Assembly (NCBI GenBank): GCA_035995425.1
Contig: DASYKM010000072.1
Coordinates: 1-14,154 of the forward strand
DNA: 14,154 nucleotides
Origin: CADEED01 sp035995425
GTDB taxonomy: Bacteria > Pseudomonadota > Gammaproteobacteria > Steroidobacterales > Steroidobacteraceae
Reading direction: 5' to 3'
Shown here: positions 1 through 7,630 of the stretch, piece by piece
Numbering within the stretch: position 1 is the stretch's first letter
Layout of the letters: each line of letters starts with the position of its first letter
Notes under the pieces: generated by a model
Seen by the model: the letters and a program-made list of their open reading frames with translations, nothing else
Database searches by the model: none
What the model was told of the DNA's origin: nothing
Position numbers and translations under genes: made by a program

Positions 1-42
1 GCCGTCCTGGAAAAACTTGATGACACCGTTTATTGAACCCAC
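1..42 (-). CDS. N-terminus of a probable MotA/TolQ/ExbB proton-channel subunit (cut by window edge)
   Basis: Only 14 codons are present: a GTG start at 42..40 followed by GSINGVIKFFQDG. An AGGAGA ribosome-binding site sits seven bases upstream. TolQ/ExbB/MotA-family inner-membrane channel subunits often begin with a short amphipathic stretch ending in FFQ(D/E)G just before the first membrane helix, and this fits that pattern. The family uses proton flow to power periplasmic or outer-membrane work through an ExbD/TolR partner and a TonB/TolA-like arm. The genes to the right on the same strand encode large periplasmic TPR proteins, which often accompany such channels. The call is inference from a very short peptide; the start codon itself is well supported. 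Confidence 0.55.
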   Translation of the reverse strand, partial: MGSINGVIKFFQDG

Positions 43-57
43 GATCGACTCTCCTCG

Positions 58-87
58 GAATAAAAGCGGCGGCTTCGGGGAAGCCGC
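58..87 (-). terminator. Rho-independent terminator ahead of the channel gene
   Basis: On the minus strand a perfect 8-bp stem (GCGGCTTC/GAAGCCGC, 69-76 with 80-87) closes a 3-base loop and is followed by CGCTTTTATT. It lies after the stop of the 157-aa gene and 26 bases before the GTG start of the channel gene. It should end most transcription of the TPR operon. Alternatively it may act as an attenuator that lowers channel-gene expression if transcription starts in the AT-rich stretch around 88-124. Confidence 0.75.
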
Positions 88-124
88 GCCAACTTTGCGT
101 TACATAAGTGACAAAAACTGTTAA

Positions 125-598
125 TCACTTCTCAGGCTTACCGGCGGGCGCTGCCTCATTAGGCTGCAACGCTTCGAAGTAGCGGTTCTGTCTGCGAAAG
201 ACGTCACGATCGACCGGCTCCAGCACCTCGTCGAGCAGGCTGTTCACCGGGCGGCCGACGAGATCGCCCAGTTCCGCACTGCGCCACGGCACGATGTACA
301 GCACCTTGGGCAGCTCGCGGTTGCCGGTGATCTGCGTGGACTCGAGGTCCAGGCGGTCCTTGGCGTTTCCCTTGGGTTTGGCCGCCGCAGGTTTGTTAGC
401 GGCGGTGGCGGCCGGCTTCGCCGATGACGGCGCGGTGACAGCCGGAGGCGGCGCGGGGGTGGCCGCCGGCACCGCGGCCGGTGCCGAGGTGTTCACGCCC
501 GGTTCCAGCGCATCGCGCGGCGCCGCGGCCGGGGGCGGCGATTGGGCGAGCGCGGCACCCGCTAACAACAACAGCGCGCAGAAAAGTAGTTTGTTCAC
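125..598 (-). CDS. Exported Ala/Pro-rich conserved hypothetical protein (157 aa)
   Basis: The N-terminus is a Sec signal peptide ending near ALA|QS (residue 18). Residues about 20-80 are a low-complexity Ala/Pro/Lys segment, and residues about 84-147 are a compact conserved-looking domain containing TGNRELPKVLYIVPW. No lipobox cysteine is present, so it is probably a soluble periplasmic protein or one held by its signal. The start is GTG at 598..596, two bases after the stop of the TPR gene, with a full AAGGAGG site (605..611) six bases ahead; this makes the start firm and implies translational coupling. Its place between the TPR genes and a TolQ/ExbB-like channel suggests it is an accessory part of that envelope complex. 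I do not recognise a characterised family. Confidence 0.85.
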   Translation of the reverse strand: MNKLLFCALLLLAGAALAQSPPPAAAPRDALEPGVNTSAPAAVPAATPAPPPAVTAPSSAKPAATAANKPAAAKPKGNAKDRLDLESTQITGNRELPKVLYIVPWRSAELGDLVGRPVNSLLDEVLEPVDRDVFRRQNRYFEALQPNEAAPAGKPEK

Positions 599-600
599 GA

Positions 601-3600
601 TCAGCCTCCTTCCGGCTTGGGCGTGGCGTCAGGTGCGGGCGCCTTCGCGGGCACCTTGTTGCGTGCCCGCAGCTCCGCCAGCCACCCGCTGACGGGCTTG
701 TCCTCGCCCGTCAGAGTTTTGTAAGTCTCGAGCTCGGCCTGCGCCGTGACCGGATCATCGAGGAACAGGTCGAGCAGTACTCCCAGATTGCGGTGCGCCG
801 GAGCGTAGGATGGATTCGCCTTCGTCGCATGTTCGTACGCGGCGCGCGCCTCGGCAAACTTGCCGGCCTGGCGCAGCGTAATGCCGTATTCACTCCAGGT
901 CTGCGCATCCCACGGCGCACGCTCGGTGGCCTTTGCGAGCGCCGCTTCGGACTCGGGCAGCTGGTTGGCGTTGCGATGCAGGATCCCGAGGTTGGCATAC
1001 GGCCCCGACAGATCGGGATACGACTGCGTGAGCACCTGCATCTCGAGGATGGCCTGGGTCGGATCGCCGCCACGCATCAGCGTGAGCGCGCGCGTGAATT
1101 CGGTGTTGGCACGCGCCGGTGGCTTGGGAATGTTGTACGTCGGCGCCGCTGCCGCCGCGGTCACTGGCGCGGCGGTGGGATCCGCGGGCGTCGCCCCTCC
1201 AGAAAGAATAGGCGATGGATTCGCCGGCGGCGGCGGTGCCGGCGGAACCAGCGCATCGAGCGACGCGCTCAGGATCTCGCTCTTGCCATAGCGTCCGGGC
1301 TTGAGCTCGGCGAGCGCGGCGTAGCTCTTCTTCACGCCCTCGTCGTAGACGCCTTCGCGCGCGCGCTTGGTGTTGATCTCGTGCGTCGTGATGGCCTGCT
1401 CTTCGAACGGGAAGGCCTGCTCTTCGAGCAGCGAGTTGTATTCATCGAGGCTGTCGCCCGCGAGTTTCTTCGGCCGCTCGGACTTCATGATGTCCTTGCC
1501 GAGCTGCAGGTAGATCTGCGCGATTTCGTAAGTCGCCACGGTGGTGACTTCGGCGACTCGATAGTCCGCGGCGGCCTTGTATCCGCCGAGCGCGGCCTCC
1601 ATGGCCTTGCGCTTCTTCGCAAGGCTCGTCTTGAGCGGCAACACCAGCGGGATGCTGCGATATTCATCGCGCGCCGGCGTTGCCAGCGCGAGCTGCGATT
1701 TCGCCGCCAGATACTGCGTGCGATCGGTGCGCCCCGCGCCGGCGGCGCGATCCGCGTTGACGATTTCACGTTGCCACGAGCGCTGTTTCTCGAGGTTGCC
1801 GGCGGTGCCCGCGATCTCGGCCAGCTTCCAGCGCGCCTCGATCGAATCGATGACCGGCGTTGGATAGGTGATCACGAACCGCTCGAGCATGCCAACCGCC
1901 TTGGGCGTGTTGCCGGCCTTGGCGTATAGATCGGCGGCCTGCAGATTGGCTTCGCGCTGGATGTCCTTCGACTCGGCCGGATTGGTCGCGATGCGCTCGA
2001 ACTCGACCGCCGCCTGCCCGGCCTGCCCGGTCTCGCCATAGGCGACGGCGAGCTTGCGGGTCACGTCGGCCGTGAACTCGCTCTTCGGGTTGTTAGTGCG
2101 GAAGCGCTCCAGCACCTGGATGGCGCGCGGCCACTCTTTCAGGTTGATGAGCTGCGCGCCCGCGTCATATTCGGCCTGCGAGGCGATCTTCGAGGTTCCG
2201 GCCACCTGCGAGATGCGCAGGAAGTCGTCGACCGCGCCGAGGCTGTCGCCGGCTTTCTGCTTGGCCTCACCCTGCCGGTACACGGCCGAAGCGATGCGCT
2301 CGGTGAGATCGGCGCGCATCTTGTCGTTGGGCGGCAGCAGATCGCGCGCGGCGATGTAGCCCTTCTCGGCTTCGGGGAACTGCAGCAGGTCGAAATTCGC
2401 CTGGCCGATGATGGTGTAGGCAATGCGACGCTTGGGTTGATCGGCCGGCGGCTGGTGCGCGAGCACCAGGTTCGCCACTTCGATGGAGCGCTGCAGATCC
2501 TGGGTGGCGAAGATGTCTTCGGCGGCGCGCGTGAGCACGCCGGCGCTGTCGGGATGCTCGGGGAAGCTGGTGCCGAATTTCACGCCGGCATCCACCGCAA
2601 GTTTGTGCGCTTCGGCCTTCTCGGCCGCCGGCAGCTTCTCTTCGTACTTGGTGTACGAGCCCAGCGCGGCGTAGGCGGCCGCGGCCGAACGCGGGTTGCG
2701 CGGGTAATCGTAGGCGGTCTTGGCGAACTCCGCGGCCGCGCCCTGGTAGTCCTCGCTCGAATAGAGCGCCTCGGACAGCAGGTAGTTAGTGCCGAAGGAT
2801 TCCGGGTCGTCCGGGAAGGATTCCAGATAGGTGCGATACCAGCGCGCCGCCTCGCGGTACTGGTCCACCTTCTTGGTCTTCTGCGCCTCGGCGTGGAAAT
2901 ACGTGGCCACGTCCTTGAGGTTGGTCTTCAGTTCCTTGGCGATGTTCGGGTAGTCGGCCTTGTTGCGGCCGGCCCAGAACGGCGTGCCGTAGTTGTACAG
3001 CGCGACGTATTCGCGTTTGCCCTCGAGCACGAGCTCGGTGAACCCGCCCTTGCGATAGGCGTCGATGGCCTGCATCGACAGGCCGGGCGAGAACTCGTTG
3101 TTGGGTTCGCGCGTGGCGAAGGCGCGATACACCGATGCCGCGTCCTGGAAGCGTTCCTTCTCCACGTACAGGTCGCCGAGACGCGAATAGATGATCGGCG
3201 CGTAGGCGGGGTTGTTGCGCGAGACGAGGAATTTGTCGATGGCGCCGACCGAGTCCTCGTCGTACGAGAACGTGACCGCCATGACGCGCAGCGTATCGTC
3301 GGCCAGCTCGCGATTGGCGCGCGGCAGCTTGTCGATCGGGATCAGCGCGTGCGTGTTCTTCGCGAGCATGGTGCGATCGAGCACGCCCGCGAAGGACGGC
3401 AGGCTCTCGTCGTTCAGGCCCTGCTTGAACAGCGACCAGCCGTGCTTGTAGAGGCTCTGCGACAGGAACGCCGCCTTGTCGCCCTTGCTCACGACGAATT
3501 GATAGGCGGTCTGCGCCCCGTGGTAATCCTTGGCGGAGAACAGCAGCTCGCCGCGGCGGAACTGCACTTCGTCCATCTGCGGCGCTTTCGGATAGCGGCG

Positions 3601-4074
3601 GACGACTTCATCGAGCGTCGCCAGCGCCTTCTCGGGCTGGCCGGTGGTTTCGTAGGCCCGCGCCAGCTGGTACAGCACCTGGTCGTTGCGCGGATAGTCC
3701 GGATAACTCTTGAGCAGGCTGCTGTAGAGCTTGATGGCCTCCGCACCCTGCATGTCGATGGTGGACGCCTCGCCCGCCATGCGTTCGCCCTCACCCGCTT
3801 CCATGTTGAGGTCGCCCAGGCGGCGCAGCGCTTCAGCGCGCAACTGCGGATCGGTCTTCTGCAATTCGAGGAAACGGCGGTAGTTGTCCATGGCACGCGC
3901 GGCGCTGGCTTCGACCTTCTGATCCGGCTGGACCACCACGGGGCGCGCGCTCAGCTCGCCAATGGTCTTTTCTTTCTTCTTCGGCGCGGCGCCCGCATCG
4001 AAGGCCAGGCTCGCGCACAGCGCGACTACCGCGGCCGCGAGAAGTTTGTTAGGAGGCAGGCGACGGCCGCTCAT
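601..4074 (-). CDS. Large periplasmic tetratricopeptide-repeat protein (1157 aa)
   Basis: A Sec signal peptide (cleavage near GAA|PKKK, residue 30) is followed by a long alpha-helical region of degenerate TPR units from about residue 60 to 930. Clear examples lie at 111-200, 290-325, 405-460 and 610-735. A Pro/Ala linker at about 942-988 leads to a second, cleaner TPR block at 990-1120 and a Pro/Ala/Lys tail. TPR scaffolds bind partner proteins and have no catalytic site, so this is probably a periplasmic scaffold of a TolQR-like machine, comparable in layout to the large TPR proteins of myxobacterial gliding (Glt) clusters. That comparison is inference. ATG at 4074 overlaps the previous stop by four bases (ATGA), indicating coupled translation. 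The C-terminal block looks like a fused domain (see findings). Confidence 0.9.
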   Translation of the reverse strand: MSGRRLPPNKLLAAAVVALCASLAFDAGAAPKKKEKTIGELSARPVVVQPDQKVEASAARAMDNYRRFLELQKTDPQLRAEALRRLGDLNMEAGEGERMAGEASTIDMQGAEAIKLYSSLLKSYPDYPRNDQVLYQLARAYETTGQPEKALATLDEVVRRYPKAPQMDEVQFRRGELLFSAKDYHGAQTAYQFVVSKGDKAAFLSQSLYKHGWSLFKQGLNDESLPSFAGVLDRTMLAKNTHALIPIDKLPRANRELADDTLRVMAVTFSYDEDSVGAIDKFLVSRNNPAYAPIIYSRLGDLYVEKERFQDAASVYRAFATREPNNEFSPGLSMQAIDAYRKGGFTELVLEGKREYVALYNYGTPFWAGRNKADYPNIAKELKTNLKDVATYFHAEAQKTKKVDQYREAARWYRTYLESFPDDPESFGTNYLLSEALYSSEDYQGAAAEFAKTAYDYPRNPRSAAAAYAALGSYTKYEEKLPAAEKAEAHKLAVDAGVKFGTSFPEHPDSAGVLTRAAEDIFATQDLQRSIEVANLVLAHQPPADQPKRRIAYTIIGQANFDLLQFPEAEKGYIAARDLLPPNDKMRADLTERIASAVYRQGEAKQKAGDSLGAVDDFLRISQVAGTSKIASQAEYDAGAQLINLKEWPRAIQVLERFRTNNPKSEFTADVTRKLAVAYGETGQAGQAAVEFERIATNPAESKDIQREANLQAADLYAKAGNTPKAVGMLERFVITYPTPVIDSIEARWKLAEIAGTAGNLEKQRSWQREIVNADRAAGAGRTDRTQYLAAKSQLALATPARDEYRSIPLVLPLKTSLAKKRKAMEAALGGYKAAADYRVAEVTTVATYEIAQIYLQLGKDIMKSERPKKLAGDSLDEYNSLLEEQAFPFEEQAITTHEINTKRAREGVYDEGVKKSYAALAELKPGRYGKSEILSASLDALVPPAPPPPANPSPILSGGATPADPTAAPVTAAAAAPTYNIPKPPARANTEFTRALTLMRGGDPTQAILEMQVLTQSYPDLSGPYANLGILHRNANQLPESEAALAKATERAPWDAQTWSEYGITLRQAGKFAEARAAYEHATKANPSYAPAHRNLGVLLDLFLDDPVTAQAELETYKTLTGEDKPVSGWLAELRARNKVPAKAPAPDATPKPEGG

Positions 4075-6143
4075 TTGGGCGCCTCGGTCGCGGGCGCCGG
4101 CGGCTCAACGGCCGGTGTCTCGCCGGCGGGCGCGTCGGCCGGGGGCGGTGGCGCACCATCCATGGGGGCCGGCGTCTGCGAGCCCGCGGGCGGCACCACC
4201 TCGAGATCGCCCTGCGATTCCTGCGGCGGACTGGTGGACGGCACCGCGGCCGGCGGCGCGGCGGCGCGATCGTAGATGGAGGCAAGCGCGAAGCGCGCCT
4301 GGATCTGGTAAGTGCCGATGCGCTCTTTCTGCTGTTCGAGCTCGTTGCGCGCCAGCGCCTCGAGCAGGCCGTTCTGCATCTTCGCGACTTCGGCCAACCG
4401 TATCTGCGACGCATCGAGGCGCTTGCGCAGCGCCTCGACCCGCTCGGCGAACTGCCCGGTGTTGTTAGGCATCGAGCCGCGCGCCTTCTGCACGCGAACC
4501 CAGCGGTTCTGCGCTTCGCGCAAGGCCTGGTCCAGGTCTTTCAACGTGCGGCGTTCATTCCAGACACGCGCCTTGAAGGATTCGGCCAGCCGCCAATACA
4601 ACACGCCCTTGGCGAGGCGGGTCTTCTCGCGGATTACATTGGTTTCCTCGTCATTGGGCGCCGTCAGCAGCGCAGCTTCGAGACGCACGATGCGCGCCCA
4701 CTGGTCGCGCTCTTCGGCGGTGCCGAGCGCGGCCACGTCCTGGCCGGCCTCGACCTGATCGAGCTGGCCGCCGGCGTTGGCGCGCTCGGCGCTGTATTTG
4801 TCGAGGCGCCCCGACGCCAGCACCGCGTCGGCCTGCGGCACGCGTTCGGCGTAGGCGCGCTCGCGCGTGTCGAGCATGTCGTCGAAGGCAATGATGCTGT
4901 CCTGCCACTTGGCGAGCGTGCCGCCGAGGAATGCGAGGTCGCGATAGTTCTTCAGGCCTTCCTGGAAGTCGTGCCCGGCCAGCAGGTGGTAGAGATAACG
5001 CGACTGCGCCGCGTTCGGCAGATCCTTGAGCTGCCAGAACCATCCGTAGTGATCGTTGGCATCCGGCTTGAGCAGCTTGTCGAGCATCGTCCCATCGTTG
5101 ATCTCGGCGATGGACGCATCGAGATTCACCGTCTCGCTGTCGAACGACTTGATGGCGAGCTCGTAGTTTTCCGCGGCCTGCGCGTTGGCGTTGAGCTTGG
5201 CGAAGGCATAGGGGATGGCGAGATAGGCTTCCTGCACCGCGGAGTCGAGCAGGTTGCGGTCGCGCAGCTCCATCCACGGCGTGAGCGCTTCCTGGAACTG
5301 GCCTTCGGCGGCATCAGCCCAACCCACGCCTAACAAAGCCTTGTTGGAATATGGACCGTCGAGCCGGACGCGTTCGAGCGGCGGCTTGGCGAGCGCCGGC
5401 TGGTTGTTCTGCAGGTAGGCGTAGCCGAGCGCGAGATTGGCGCGATCGCGCAAGCTTCGCAGCTCGCGCCGGCCGGATTCGAGCGTGCCCACCGTGGTGA
5501 GGAACGGATCGGCTTCGGTCACCAGGCCCTTGCGCACCAGCGCCACGCCCAGGTTGTACTGCGCATAGGCCAGCCAGTCGCTCTGGTCCTTGCGCCCTTT
5601 CCAGTTGTTCAACAGCGCGATGGCTTCATCGAAACGCTGCTGCCGCATGAGTATGTTGCTGAGCAGGTGCATGCGCTCGGCTTCGAGATCCGGCGAGAGC
5701 CTGCCCCGCACTTCCTTGATGGCGCGTTCGGCACGATCGAGATAGCCACGCGCGTACCAGATCTTGCCCAGATAGAACCAGGCGCGATTGCGTACGCCCT
5801 CGGGTACCGACTGCGTCAGCAGCGTCTCGAATCTTTCGCCGGCTTCATTGTGCAGGCCGAGCGATAGATAGAGGCCGCCGAGCAGCAGGTCCGTCTCCGC
5901 ATCGTGGTGCGGCATGCGGCCCCACTGGCGATAAGCCTGCAGCCGCGTGATCGCCTCGAAGTCCTCGCCCTGGTAGTAATAGAAGAGTGCGTCGCCGAAG
6001 TGCAGGTCGCGCACCACCGTCGGCGACAGCTTGTCCACCTCGGGTTTGGCGGCCATTGCCGGCGAAAACACGGCCGGCGCGAGCGCCAGCAAGGCGCCCC
6101 ATGCCATGGTGGCAACGATCGCGGTACGCGAAGACTTCAACAT
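4071..6143 (-). CDS. Periplasmic tetratricopeptide-repeat protein with coiled coil and Pro-rich tail (690 aa)
   Basis: A Sec signal peptide ends near AMA|AKPE (residue about 31). TPR-like helix pairs fill residues about 45-330; good examples are 84-110, 118-145, 160-180 and 192-212. Residues about 530-610 are Arg/Glu/Gln-rich and coiled-coil-like, and residues 628-690 are a disordered Pro/Ala tail. No catalytic motif is seen. The gene starts 12 bases after the 226-aa gene, with AGGA ten bases ahead of the ATG, and ends overlapping the next TPR gene by four bases. The two TPR proteins are therefore made together and probably form one complex. The long Pro/Ala tail is typical of periplasm-spanning parts of Tol/Ton-type systems. 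The precise role is unknown. Confidence 0.9.
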   Translation of the reverse strand: MLKSSRTAIVATMAWGALLALAPAVFSPAMAAKPEVDKLSPTVVRDLHFGDALFYYYQGEDFEAITRLQAYRQWGRMPHHDAETDLLLGGLYLSLGLHNEAGERFETLLTQSVPEGVRNRAWFYLGKIWYARGYLDRAERAIKEVRGRLSPDLEAERMHLLSNILMRQQRFDEAIALLNNWKGRKDQSDWLAYAQYNLGVALVRKGLVTEADPFLTTVGTLESGRRELRSLRDRANLALGYAYLQNNQPALAKPPLERVRLDGPYSNKALLGVGWADAAEGQFQEALTPWMELRDRNLLDSAVQEAYLAIPYAFAKLNANAQAAENYELAIKSFDSETVNLDASIAEINDGTMLDKLLKPDANDHYGWFWQLKDLPNAAQSRYLYHLLAGHDFQEGLKNYRDLAFLGGTLAKWQDSIIAFDDMLDTRERAYAERVPQADAVLASGRLDKYSAERANAGGQLDQVEAGQDVAALGTAEERDQWARIVRLEAALLTAPNDEETNVIREKTRLAKGVLYWRLAESFKARVWNERRTLKDLDQALREAQNRWVRVQKARGSMPNNTGQFAERVEALRKRLDASQIRLAEVAKMQNGLLEALARNELEQQKERIGTYQIQARFALASIYDRAAAPPAAVPSTSPPQESQGDLEVVPPAGSQTPAPMDGAPPPPADAPAGETPAVEPPAPATEAPK

Positions 6144-6155
6144 TCGCGCGAAATC

Positions 6156-6836
6156 CTATTCCCAGTCCTTGATCGCGAATTCGGGCTGCGCCTTGCGCTG
6201 CCGGTCGGTGATCTTGAGCTCGAGATACTTCGCGCCGACGCCCTTCTCGAATTTGATATTGGCGCCGCGCTTGTAGTCGCGTTCGTTCGGTCCCTTGCCC
6301 TCGAAGAACGCCACCAGCTGGTGCTCGCCCACTTTCAGGTTGCCCAGGTACACGCGATGCACGCCGCCCTTGAGCAGCGCTTCGGCCTCGCGCGGCGTGT
6401 ACATGTAGTTGGCGACTTCCTTGTTGTCGATCTTGAGCGAGAGCGAATCGAGCGCGAAGAACTCACCGATGTCCATGGAGACGAACACCGCCACCTGGGT
6501 GTTGGCCGGGAACAGCAGCTCTTCTTCGAGGACGAACAGTTCCTTGTTGAGATCGACCACGTCTTTCTTGAGGTCCTGAACGGTTTCATCCAGCGCGCGT
6601 GTATCGGCCGGCGGTTCGCCGGTGGCCGCGGCTTCGGCGCCTTCGGCCGGAGCGGCGACCGCCGCATCGGTGGACGCAGGTGCGTCGGCGGGCGCGGCCG
6701 GCGCGGTGACTTCAGCGGCCGGCGTCTGCGCGGGAGGCGTGGCCGCGGGCTCCTGCGCGAGGACCGGCAGCGTGAGGAAGGCTGTCGCAAGGACAGTGGC
6801 CATCCAGGCGCGCGGGAATGACTTGGTGGTTGGCAT
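6156..6836 (-). CDS. Exported protein with Ala/Pro tether and coiled coil (226 aa), conserved hypothetical
   Basis: A signal peptide (residues 1-27, cleavage near VLA|QEP) is followed by an Ala/Pro-rich stretch to about residue 78. A short heptad-like coiled coil covers about 82-108 (LDETVQDLKKDVVDLNKEL). A globular, probably beta-rich domain of about 110-226 contains FVSMDIGEFFALDSL and the stretch VYLGNLKVGEHQLVAFF. No enzyme or DNA-binding motif is visible. The ATG at 6836 is preferred because it gives a complete signal peptide; an internal ATG at residue 12 is a weaker option. It lies 17 bases after the TlpA-like gene and 12 before the 690-aa TPR gene, so it is part of the same transcription unit and probably of the same envelope complex. 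I do not recognise a named family. Confidence 0.85.
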   Translation of the reverse strand: MPTTKSFPRAWMATVLATAFLTLPVLAQEPAATPPAQTPAAEVTAPAAPADAPASTDAAVAAPAEGAEAAATGEPPADTRALDETVQDLKKDVVDLNKELFVLEEELLFPANTQVAVFVSMDIGEFFALDSLSLKIDNKEVANYMYTPREAEALLKGGVHRVYLGNLKVGEHQLVAFFEGKGPNERDYKRGANIKFEKGVGAKYLELKITDRQRKAQPEFAIKDWE

Positions 6837-6853
6837 AGAGGTTACTCGTCGAA

Positions 6854-7399
6854 TTATTCGTCCAGAAGTTTGCGCAGCTCGCGCACGTAATCGGCTTCGT
6901 CACGGGACTTGTATTCGCGGTGCGCCACGCGCAATACACCCTCGCGATCCACGAACACGATCATCGGCAGGCGGTCGACGCGAAAATCGCGCCCGGTGCT
7001 CTTGGCGGTGGCCACCAGCAGCTGGAAGTGCACGTCCTGCGCGCGCGCGAATTTTTCGGCGCGCGCCGTATTGTCGTCGAGATTGACGCCGATCACGGTG
7101 AGCCCGGCGCTGCCGTAGGTCTTGAAGATGCGATCGAGCGCCGTCAGCTGGGCGCGGCAGGTGTTGCAGGTGCCGCTCCAGAAGCTAACTACCACGACCT
7201 CGCCGCGATGCTCCGAGAGGCGCACGTTCGCGCCCGACAGCCCGCGCGCCACCAGGTCGGGCGCCGGCTGGCCGAGCAATTCGTAGCGCTCCGCGGCCGC
7301 GACCGACACCGCGCCCAGGAACAGCGCGCAGCCGAGCGCAAGCGCAGCAAAACGCGAGTGCGATGCGGCCTTGGGCTGCACTAACAAACAAGCGGTCAC
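6854..7399 (-). CDS. TlpA-like periplasmic thioredoxin-fold protein
   Basis: After a hydrophobic export segment (residues about 17-36, ending VAAA|ERYE) comes a thioredoxin-like domain. It has the GQPAPDL entry typical of redoxins (43-49), FWSGTCNTC with a CxxC redox pair at C78/C81, and RLPMIVFVDREG with the expected cis-proline at P145. TlpA/ResA/CcmG relatives reduce or exchange disulfides in the periplasm, often for cytochrome c assembly. The start is uncertain: GTG at 7399 gives a normal signal peptide, whereas the same frame stays open to an ATG at 7474 whose extra 25 residues look poorly suited to export. Neither has a strong ribosome-binding site. It is the first gene of the TPR operon and also adjoins the cytochrome operon. 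Family assignment is firm; substrate is unknown. Confidence 0.85.
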   Translation of the reverse strand: MTACLLVQPKAASHSRFAALALGCALFLGAVSVAAAERYELLGQPAPDLVARGLSGANVRLSEHRGEVVVVSFWSGTCNTCRAQLTALDRIFKTYGSAGLTVIGVNLDDNTARAEKFARAQDVHFQLLVATAKSTGRDFRVDRLPMIVFVDREGVLRVAHREYKSRDEADYVRELRKLLDE

Positions 7400-7554
7400 G
7401 GTTGGCTCAAAGTAAGGGAACACCGGGCAAGCGATACCGGATTGCAAGCAATCTGACGCGCGAAACCATCCCATAGCCTACTTAACAATGTCAACGAAGC
7501 ACGCCACCGTTTGCGACGGAGATCGCTACGCGGCTCGTCGCGTTTTGGTCGGCA

Positions 7555-7604
7555 CAAAAGTCAAGGGAGCGTCGGCAACACGCGACAGCGGTGCCGAAGC
7601 TCCC
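7555..7604 (-). terminator. Strong rho-independent terminator of the cytochrome operon
   Basis: On the minus strand GGGAGC pairs with GCTCCC (7599-7604 with 7565-7570). After one mismatch, TCGGCA pairs with TGCCGA (7592-7597 with 7572-7577), around a loop that can itself fold as CGC-TGTC-GCG. The tail reads TTGACTTTTG. It starts 26 bases after the stop of the Tat-exported gene and marks the end of the three-gene operon. The other strand lacks a T-rich tail, so it acts in one direction. Confidence 0.8.
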
Positions 7605-7630
7605 TCGAGGTTAGACCTGGCCCTGAAGGC

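Noticed and set aside
2437..4275. A 612-codon open frame on the plus strand opposite the TPR genes
   Set aside because: Antisense to clear TPR coding sequence with a typical shadow composition and no domain signal.
4462..5336. GTTAGGC (4463) and GCCTAAC (5329) matching the core of integron attC sites (GTTRRRY/RYYYAAC)
   Set aside because: They lie inside coding sequence, in no attC-like folded repeat and without cassettes or an integrase. They are better explained as copies of the enriched TTGTTAG word.
7470..7494. A perfect TTGACA on the minus strand (7489-7494) upstream of the TlpA-like gene
   Set aside because: No acceptable -10 element is found at 16-18 bases; the nearest TATGGG is only 13 bases away. 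It may be part of a promoter but I cannot support a call.
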